Shown here: positions 32,491-39,869 of the stretch, one piece after another | Numbering within the stretch: position 1 is the stretch's first letter | Layout: each line of letters opens with the position of its first letter | NCBI RefSeq assembly: GCF_900101015.1 | Contig: NZ_FNFZ01000033.1 | Location: forward strand, 1 to 39,869 | Length of the DNA: 39,869 nt | From: Sarcina sp. DSM 11001 | GTDB lineage: Bacteria; Bacillota; Clostridia; Lachnospirales; Lachnospiraceae | Reading direction: 5' to 3' | The notes under the pieces: generated by a model | Seen by the model: the letters and a program-made list of their open reading frames with translations, nothing else | Database searches by the model: none | What the model was told of the DNA's origin: nothing | Translations under genes and position numbers: made by a program

Positions 32491-34769
32491 AGTGCAGGTT
32501 CTCCTTTCCTGTGCTGCGCGGTGCGTGTCCTTTCCTCGCGGGCAGGCACGTGGTCACGGACTTTTTTCTGATGTGCACGAAGGTCTGCAAGAACCGACTC
32601 CCTTCGTTTTCCGGGCGCCGGTTTCGGATCCCGTAAGCCGGCAGCTCCGGGAGTTTCCACCTGCTGCTCAGGTTGTGTTCTGGTGTCTTCCTTTGCGGGT
32701 ACGGCAGCCGTATCTTTCGTGCTTTCCAGTGGTGCCAGGGCAGTCCGCGCTTCAGCGAGTACTTCTTTTATTTTCACATTCCCCTCTGAGTGATCTTGGG
32801 AATTAAAAGCGCTTTCCTGCAGCTTTCCCGAGGCAATAAGAGGCACTGACAGAGCAGGCCCATTTCCATCGTCGATCCTGTATCCGATCCCCTTCCCACC
32901 GTTCATACCGCCATCTGGAATGTCCTGATAAAGCTGCACGGCCTGTTCAAGTGTAAGGTTGTCATGGTATTTGCCCATGACGGGGAAATCCATGCATTCC
33001 GCCACATAATAGGTCATGACAGGTTTCGATGTGGTCTCCCGCCTTTCTTCAGACAGTGCTTTTCCCTCGGGAAGGTTTTTTTCAGCGATTCCTTTGAGCG
33101 GTTCTTTTTCATCCGGAAAGCTTTTTTCGGCGACTTCTGCGGACCGTTCTTTTCCATCCGGGATGGTTTTTTCAGTACCTTTTTCGGGAAGCTTTTTCCC
33201 ATCCGGGGTATTGATTTCAGCAGCTTTTTCAGTATCTCTTTCAGCAACTGTATCCTCCCGGATCTCCGGGGAAGCGGAATCCCGTGAATGGTCTTCCAGT
33301 GCATGGTCTCCCTGCGCATGGTCCTCCAACGTTTGCTGTTCGCGCAGAAATTCCGGCACTTCCTGGAATCCAATTCTGTCCACGTAAAAGGCGCGTTCTT
33401 CACCAGACCTGCGCATGACGATGATGTCGCTCATGCTCATGGAGTGGCCCCTGTAATCCTCCGGATAGTTCCCCTCATTAAAGCGTGCATACAGTGTGTC
33501 AAGGGTATCATCCGGCTTCAGAGGGGCTTCATAAACCTGCCGGTAATACTCTGGCCTGATTTCCAGGCCGTTTTCTTTCACAAAGTCCATCTCCATGAAA
33601 AGAATATCCCTGCCGTGAGAATCCTCGATTATCTGGTAGACCGTGAACCTGTCTTCGTCATGGCTGTCCTCGCGGGCAGCTTCCCTTTCCTTCATTCTCT
33701 CAGCCATATAATCGGTCACTTCATCGATGATCTGCGAGGCCGTGATTCGGATCGTGTCCATCGATTCATGGAGTGTCTTCGTGTCCTGTCCGCCACTCCA
33801 GGATCCCAGATAGGGGATGCTATAGTCAGACGAGTCGATCTTAAAGCGGAAAAGAACGGTGTACGCGACAGCTTCGGCCTCCAGTTCTTTTACCTGCTGG
33901 GACTTTATGTCTCCCTGCTCACGCATCATGTCCCGGTCATGGAGGCGGGCGTGGGCAATCTCATGAACTGCTGTCTTGACCGTTTGGATCTCGCTCATGC
34001 CTTCCTTAATCACGATCTCTTTTGCCCTGTTGTCGTAATAGCCTTTTGCCCCGCCCTCGATCACGTCAAAACGGATCGGGGCGGGAGAAGCTCTGCGGAG
34101 GGCGTCCATAAAAAGTCCGTAATTTTCGGCATTTCCTTCCAGTTCCGGCACATCCAGTTCCGGGAGCGGCTCGCCGAAGGTCTGCGACGCGTCAAACACC
34201 TTGGCCACTTTAAAGCGGGGTACGGTGATCTCTACTTCCTCCATCTTCGGGTTCCCGTTCCCGTCAAGGACAGGTCTCCCTGTTGCGGGATCTGTGACCT
34301 CGCGTTCTGTTTTCTTCTTGTAAGGGGCGGGGGCAATAATGGAGATCCCTTTCTGGCCCCGTTTCACCTGACGGTTGAACTTTTTCTGCCAGTTGGTATA
34401 GCTTGCCACATGTGTCGCCTCCGGCATCTGCATCGAGATCAGGAGGATGTTGTTGGCGCTGTAGTGATGGAATTTGGCCATAGTCTCAAGCACCTTTTTG
34501 AACTGGACATCGTTTGCCATGTACTCCTTCACGCCTGCCTCAAGGCGGTCTGTGATGGCTTTCAGCTGTTCCCTCCGCTCTGCCGCCACTTCCTTCCAGC
34601 TTTTCTTTACAAAATCCTTCTTGCCGTCTTTTTCAGGCTTTTTTGATGATCTGTTGCTGTCTGCTGTGTCTTTATCTTTCTCCACGCCTTTCTTCAGGCC
34701 GGATGACGATGCTTCAGGCTTTTCTGCGGCAGCTCTCACAGCGTCTTTCCTTTCCATGTTTCCATCCAT
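32487..34769 (-). CDS. ArdC-type antirestriction / zincin / YodL multidomain protein
   Basis: This is a 760-residue polyvalent protein. After a charged head (1-55) comes an ArdC N-terminal ssDNA-binding-like domain (about 70-200: FHHYSANNILLISMQMPEAT, then VKRGQKGISIIAPAP). A zinc-metallopeptidase domain follows with TAVHEIAHARLH, the HExxH motif, at about 265-276. Next are a YodL domain (FTVYQIIEDSHGRDILFMEM to about 480), a linker with four repeats of about 15 residues (PDGK or PDEK units), and a C-terminal module (YYVAECMDFPVMGKYHDNLT). Such proteins may enter recipients and protect incoming DNA. AAAGGAG lies 11 bases upstream of the ATG. Confidence 0.85.
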   Translation of the reverse strand: MDGNMERKDAVRAAAEKPEASSSGLKKGVEKDKDTADSNRSSKKPEKDGKKDFVKKSWKEVAAERREQLKAITDRLEAGVKEYMANDVQFKKVLETMAKFHHYSANNILLISMQMPEATHVASYTNWQKKFNRQVKRGQKGISIIAPAPYKKKTEREVTDPATGRPVLDGNGNPKMEEVEITVPRFKVAKVFDASQTFGEPLPELDVPELEGNAENYGLFMDALRRASPAPIRFDVIEGGAKGYYDNRAKEIVIKEGMSEIQTVKTAVHEIAHARLHDRDMMREQGDIKSQQVKELEAEAVAYTVLFRFKIDSSDYSIPYLGSWSGGQDTKTLHESMDTIRITASQIIDEVTDYMAERMKEREAAREDSHDEDRFTVYQIIEDSHGRDILFMEMDFVKENGLEIRPEYYRQVYEAPLKPDDTLDTLYARFNEGNYPEDYRGHSMSMSDIIVMRRSGEERAFYVDRIGFQEVPEFLREQQTLEDHAQGDHALEDHSRDSASPEIREDTVAERDTEKAAEINTPDGKKLPEKGTEKTIPDGKERSAEVAEKSFPDEKEPLKGIAEKNLPEGKALSEERRETTSKPVMTYYVAECMDFPVMGKYHDNLTLEQAVQLYQDIPDGGMNGGKGIGYRIDDGNGPALSVPLIASGKLQESAFNSQDHSEGNVKIKEVLAEARTALAPLESTKDTAAVPAKEDTRTQPEQQVETPGAAGLRDPKPAPGKRRESVLADLRAHQKKVRDHVPAREERTRTAQHRKGEPAL

Positions 34770-34798
34770 TTGTTAAAAAACTCCTTTCCCCGGGAGGT

Positions 34799-34897
34799 CC
34801 ATGCAGGCAGCTTTGTAGTGCCTTTGCATGGATTCTGCTCCCGGACAAATATTCTTCTTTTTTACTCTACAGTTGGATCACTTTTTTGAGATCCAAC
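34799..34897. other. Two hairpins between the helicase and ArdC genes
   Basis: The first is CCATGCA-GGCA with TGCC-T-TGCATGG (34799-34831). The second is GTTGGATC/GATCCAAC (34872-34897), with an A-rich loop on the minus strand. They fill the 200-base gap between the helicase stop and the ArdC start and may act as an internal terminator or processing site that gives the downstream genes separate control. Confidence 0.5.
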
Positions 34898-34971
34898 GCA
34901 TCACCCGCATTCGCAAAAACAGCGCTTTGCGTTGCAAGCGTACACGCCGAGGTTTTTCTTCCGTACAGTCT

Positions 34972-37900
34972 TTAAAGCCCTCCCAGGGCAGGTTCCGCTC
35001 TTGCCCTGGGAGCTGCAGGAGGAACTGTGAGCGCTGTTGCAATTTCTGCTTTCTTTTCCTGCAGCCTTCCGATTACGGACGTCTTTTGGCGGTTCCCTTC
35101 CGGAAGGGGAGATCTGCCTTCACTATTTAAGCCCGGTGCCGTTTTGACTGCCCTCTCTGCGAAGGATGCAGCGCCAGGGAGCCTGTCCGCCACGATGTCC
35201 GCAGTATCCCTCCCAGACTTTGTGGAGCCTTCCCTGAGGGACTGGTCGGTCTCTTCGTCAACACCAAGGGTATCTGTCGGAGAGTGCTCATCCATGTTCA
35301 GCATGGCATTCAGGCTGGCAAGGCGCGCGGATTTCTCCTGAAGCTCCGCCTCGTGAGTAAAAGGTTTATTGACCTCTTCCTTTGCAGCGGCAAGCTGTCC
35401 CTGCAGGGTTCTTGCCGACTTCTACCGTATAACTGCACTGGCGTTTCAGCGTAAGGAGGTAGCTCTGGGTGAAGCCGTCAAAAGCGGCACTCATGACAAA
35501 GCCCGCGTATTCTCCGATCTGGCCGCAGGTGCGAACGGCTTTGAGCCCTGCGCAGGCCGCGATCAGGGCGGTTCCCGCCTCCTTTCTGTCGGTGAACTCT
35601 TTTCCCCCAATCGTCATGGAAAAGCCGTCGTACTCTTTTTCTTTCTCTTTGTTCCTGGCTTTGGATGACTCTTTTGCAGTGGGAGCAGTATTCCTGTCAG
35701 CTGTCGGACCTTCAGTACTGGTCTTTGTCGCCTCTTTTGCAGTGGAAACGGTACCCACATCGGCTGATGGGCCTTCGGCGCCGTTTCCGGCATTTTCAGT
35801 GCTGCCTGATGTCTCAACAGCAAGTGACATCTGGACAGCCTTTACCTTTTCTTTTACCTGGTCCTGATACTTACGGAACGCCGCAAGATCCGTCTCCAGG
35901 CCGCCGATCCTTTCCTTCACAGCCGTGATCTGGATGGGGTAGGTACGGGCGATGTCTGATTCCAGACGGTAGTGTTCGTTGGTGTGGTTTGCCTTCAGGA
36001 GCTTCAATTTTGTGACCTGGATGTCCAGATCCATTTTTTCTTTGATATAGGGGTTGCCCGTGGCCAGCGCCTTGATCTCTGCATAGGACAGTGCCGTCCC
36101 GTCAACATCCTCACAGGAGCGGACAGGGGATTTGGATGTCATGATCTGCGAGATAAACTTCTGTTTCTGTTCCAGGATCTGCCAGGAATAGGAATCAAAG
36201 CTTGATTCCGTCACATAGCGGTAGATCCGGACCTTTGCGTTCCGGTTGCCCTGCCTGAGGATCCTGCCTTCCTGCTGTTCAAGGTCGGATGGCTTCCAGG
36301 GACAGTCGAGATGGTGCAGGGCAATCAGGCGGTCCTGCACGTTGGTGCCAGCGCCGAGCTTCGGGGTAGATCCCATGAGGATCCGCACCTGGCCGGAGCG
36401 GACTTTTGCAAAGAGTTCTTCCTTGCGGGTCTCTGTGTTCGCCTCATGGATAAAGGCGATCTCTTCTTTCGGGATGCCTTTTTTCACCAGCTTTTCACGA
36501 ATATCATCATAGACATTAAAGGAACCGTCGCCCTTCGGGGTCGAAAGGTCGCAGAAGCAGAGCTGCGTCAGGCGGTCCTTCGCTGTTTTCTGCCAGATAC
36601 CGAACATGTTCTCCACACAGCGGTTCACTTTGCTTTCCGGATTGTCCGGCAGTATAGGGTTGATGAGCCGCTGGTCGAGAGCGCATTTCCGTCCGTCATT
36701 GGTGATCTTGAGCATGTTGTCCTCGGTTGGCTGGACCCTGACCGCGCGGACGAGCTCTGCGCGGTCGGCGAAAGAGGAGACCAGTTCTTTCTGCTCCTCG
36801 CTTGGCTTGATGACTTCATTGATGTATTCCGCTTCCGGTACAGGAAGGTCGAGCATGTCAGAGGTCTGGATGTCGGCAGATTCTTTAAAGAGAGTGATCA
36901 GCTCTGGCAGGTTGTAAAAGCGCGCGAAGCGGGTCTTTGCGCGGTAGCCGGTGCCTTCCGGTGCCAGTTCAATGGCGGTGACCGTTTCTCCGAAAGCTGC
37001 TGCCCATGAGTCAAAATGTCCCATGCCAAGCCTCTGCAGCGTCCCGTACTGGAGATAGCGCATGACGGTATAGAGCTCCACCATGGAGTTGGAGACCGGG
37101 GGCCCGGTCGCGAAGGTGACACCCCTGCCTCCTGTGATCTCATCCAGGTACTGGCATTTCATGAACATGTCCGAACATTTCTGCGCGTCGGTCTGGGAGA
37201 TACCGGCCACGTTACGCATCTTTGTGTAGAAGAAGGCGTTTTTGTAAAAATGGCTCTCGTCCACAAAGAGGCGGTCCACACCGAGCTGTTCAAAGGTCAC
37301 GACGTCGTCCTTGCGCTTCTGGTCGTTCAGCTTTGCCAGTCTCACTTCCAGGGTCTTGCGGGTCTTTTCCATCTGCTTGATCGTGTAGTTCTCCCCCCTT
37401 TCGTATTTCATTGCTGAGATTGCACCCTCGATGTCATCGATCTGGGACCGTATATTGGCAATCTGGCGTTCCCTGGAAAGCGGGATCCTTTCAAACTGAC
37501 TGTGCCCGATGATCACGGCGTCATATTCGCCGGTCGCAATGCGGGAACAGAATTTCTTCCGGTTGGCAGGCTCGAAATCTTTCTTTGTCGCGACAAGGAT
37601 GTTTGCACCGGGATAGAGCCTGAGGAAGTCGCTCCCCCATTGCTCAATCAGGTGGTTGGGGACGACATACAGGCACTTCTGGGCCAGTCCCATGCGCCTG
37701 CTTTCCATGCCCGCGGCGATCATCTGGAAGGTCTTCCCGGCGCCGACGCAGTGTGCCAGGAGCGTATTGCCGCCATAGAGGATATGAGCTACAGCGTTTT
37801 TCTGGTGCTGCATGAGGGCGATCTCCGGCGTCATCCCGACAAAGCGTATGTGGGAGCCGTCATACTCCCGGGGGCGGGTGCTGTTGAACAGTTCATTGTA

Positions 37901-39869
37901 CTTTTTGCATAGAGCCTCCCTTCTGTCGATGTCGCGGAAGACCCATTCCCTGAAGGCTTCCTTGATCATTTCCTGTTTCTGCTGTGCCAGCATGGTTTCC
38001 TTCTTGTTCAGGACACGCCGCTCCCTGCCCTCGGCGTCCTGTACAACGTCATAGATCTTGGTGTCGCGCAGGTTCAGCGCGTCCTCTAAAAGCCGGTAGG
38101 CATTGACGCGCGTAGTTCCATAGGTCGCTGTTACCAGAGGGTTCCCGTAGGAATCTCTGTTCTTTCCCGAAACGTTCCACTGGCCGTTGACTGCTGCATA
38201 GCGGACGTCGATGTCCTTGCCGAGCAGGTACCAGGGCGTCTTGAAAGTCTCCCCCATGAATTCCGTGATATATTCCGGGTCTACCCAGGTCGCGCCGAGG
38301 CGCACTTCGATCTCCGAAGCGTCGAGGTCTTTGGGCAGCACCCGTTCGAGTGCCTGCACGTTGATGTCATATTCCGGGTCTTTGGATGCAAAGGAACGGG
38401 CTGTTTCAAGTTTTGCGCGGACGTTTCCGGAGAGGTATTCGTCTGAGTTTTCATACCTGCCTGTCAAGGGGTTTTTGAAGATGACGCCTGTCAGTTCCTG
38501 TGCGACTTCGTCCTCCGTTTTTCCTGTAAGCTGTGCCATATATTCGAGGTCCACACGTGCTTTCTCCCCGATGGAGAGGGCGAGGGCCTCACTTGCCGTA
38601 TCCACGCTTGTCACAGGTTCCGCACGCCGGATCGTCCGTTTGGTAAAGATATCGGCCTTGCGGTCAAACCTGCCTTCCTCATCAAGGATCTCAAGGGATG
38701 CCAGGAGGCAGTAGCTGGAATCCTGTGAGAAGGCCCGCCGGTTGGCGGTGCTGCTGATGATCCCGTACTGGGCAGTGAATTCATCGTAGCTGCGGTTCAG
38801 GCGGCGCTGGATGGAAGAGACTTCCGCATCGCTCCTGTCCTCCAGCTGGGCTTGCAGCAGCTCCTGAACGATGTCCCGCAGCTCGATCATGCCGAGGATG
38901 CGCTCTGCCGTTGTGGCCGGAAGATCCATGCGATGCATACGGGAGTTCTCACGGTAGTAGACATGGCCGTCGATATTGGTATAGCTGAAGTTTTTGACTG
39001 AAGGATCCGCAGGGATCGAAAGATCCTCATCTTCCAGTTCAGAGTCCGTGATCTCCGGGGCGGTGATCTCCCCCTGAATATGGCTCATAGCTTCACGGAG
39101 CTGATCCGAAAGAAGAGCTCCCGCAACCGGCTTTACTGTCACTTCCTGCCTTCCGTACTGTGTGCTTTCTGTTGTGAATTCTCCGAGTACCATCTCCGGA
39201 TGCTCAGCAAAATAGCTGTTCACCAAATAGCCTTCCAGTGTCGTACCCAGATGTACCCAGCCGGGTTCTTCCAGGGACATGCGGTCCCGCTTCTGGAAAA
39301 ACAAGATGTCCGCCACGACGCCGGTATTTGCATTGCGCAGGAAAGCGTTATCCGGAAGGCGGACCGCTCCCAGAAGGTCTGCCCTGTGCGCTATGTACTT
39401 CCTCACAGATTCATTCTGCTTGTCCATCGTGCCGCTGGATGTGACAACAGCAACTACGCCGCCGGGACGTACAAGATCCAGTGATCTCGCGATGAAATAG
39501 TCATGGATCAGGAAATTGTGCCGGTCATACCTGGAGTCCGCCACCTTGTACTGGCCGAAGGGCACGTTTCCGATCACGGCATCAAAAAAGCTGTCCGGGA
39601 AAGAGGTTGTCTCAAATCCCTGAACAGCAATGTTGTTTTTCTGATAAAGTTGTCTGGCGATCCTGCCGGATACAGAGTCGAGCTCCACACCGTACATGCG
39701 CATGTCTGACATGCTCTCCGGAAGGAGCCCCATGAAATTGCCGACACCGCAGGACGGTTCCAGCATGTTTCCGGAGGAAAGGCCCATCTGTTCCAAAGCT
39801 CCATACATGGCTTTGATCACGGTAGGTGATGTATAAAAAGCATTGAGCGTGCTCGCCCTGGCTTCACGG
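34972..39869 (-). CDS. SNF2-type helicase / N6-adenine methylase fusion, partial, 3' frameshift
   Basis: The frame is open to the right edge (STLNAFYTSPTVIKAMYGAL), so the true start is outside; 39820 is an internal GTG. The N-terminal methylase has NMLEPSCGVGNFMG (SAM site) and VIGNVPFGQYK in the NPPY position. The helicase has LLAHCVGAGKTFQM (Walker A), RLFVDESHFYKN (DESH) and QQEGRILRQGNRN (motif VI). The main frame stops at 35366 after VGKNPAGTACRCKGRGQ. The adjacent frame continues LAAAKEEVNKPFTHEAELQ to a stop at 34972 with plausible coding, so a frameshift near 35396 separates the last 140 or so residues. Similar proteins are standard in Clostridia ICEs, possibly protecting or processing transferred DNA. 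Confidence 0.85.

Larger units (their letters stand above)
4600..39869. mobile_element. Integrative conjugative element, partial, with nested insertions
   Basis: Integrase, excisionase-like HTH proteins, MobC and relaxase lie at one side. A leftward conjugation block with SNF2-methylase, ArdC-type, TTRAP and YodL genes lies at the other, and 20 kb of cargo lies between. This grouping recalls Tn1549-like elements of Firmicutes. The type IV secretion genes expected for self-transfer are not in the window and presumably lie to the right. The two sides could also belong to two elements (an IME next to an ICE), because they are separated by decayed cargo. Confidence 0.6.

Noticed and set aside
33288-34646. 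A 452-residue open frame antisense to the ArdC-type gene
   Set aside because: The plus-strand frame is a by-product of GC-rich codon use in the minus-strand gene, which has ArdC, HExxH and YodL motifs.
1-39869. CRISPR array, tRNA or rRNA genes
   Set aside because: No regularly spaced short repeats and no tRNA or rRNA-like sequence were noticed. The only tandem repeats are the two and a half units before mobC and the IS21 ends.

Overview
The window looks like accessory DNA of a Clostridia/Lachnospiraceae-type gut Firmicute. The support is strong AGGAGG ribosome sites, GTG and TTG starts, the TTRAP/YodL/ArdC and SNF2-methylase conjugation genes, and a DUF1703-type AAA ATPase. The organism assignment is an inference from gene content. 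Base composition is patchy: the conjugation genes and IS21 are GC-rich, and the probable defence genes (FRG protein, AbiH, KAP, membrane protein) are AT-rich.

Layout. 1-4.5 kb: the end of an IS1380-family element that cuts a SIR2-like gene, an FRG-domain gene upstream of it, and a decayed AAA-ATPase/PD-(D/E)XK gene. 4.6-10.4 kb: the integration and mobilisation end of an integrative conjugative element (ICE), with tyrosine integrase, two excisionase-like HTH proteins, a gene-free hairpin and repeat region (candidate oriT), MobC and relaxase. The leftward block at 31.1-39.9 kb (SNF2 helicase/methylase, ArdC-type protein, TTRAP, YodL protein) is the edge of the conjugation module, which probably continues to the right.

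10.4-31 kb is cargo that has been heavily reworked. It holds an XRE-HD fusion resembling an alarmone hydrolase, a run of small proteins of unknown function with paralogues and truncated paralogues, a PD-(D/E)XK-like protein, a YspA-like SLOG protein, AbiH between two perfect 64-bp direct repeats, a frameshifted IS110 transposase, a truncated KAP ATPase, a membrane-anchored protein, a prophage remnant with frameshifted terL, a complete IS21-family element with a 4-bp target duplication, and a three-gene leftward operon with a CPCC zinc-finger protein. A duplicated 3' end of the yodL gene, a YARHG protein and traces of a restriction-modification-type gene follow.

At least ten coding regions carry stops or frameshifts. 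Some are clearly decayed. Several others are single-base indels in otherwise intact genes and could be sequencing error. The least explained elements are the XRE-HD fusion and its repeated upstream sequence, the shuffled small-gene families, and the oriT-like repeats whose stems show compensatory changes.
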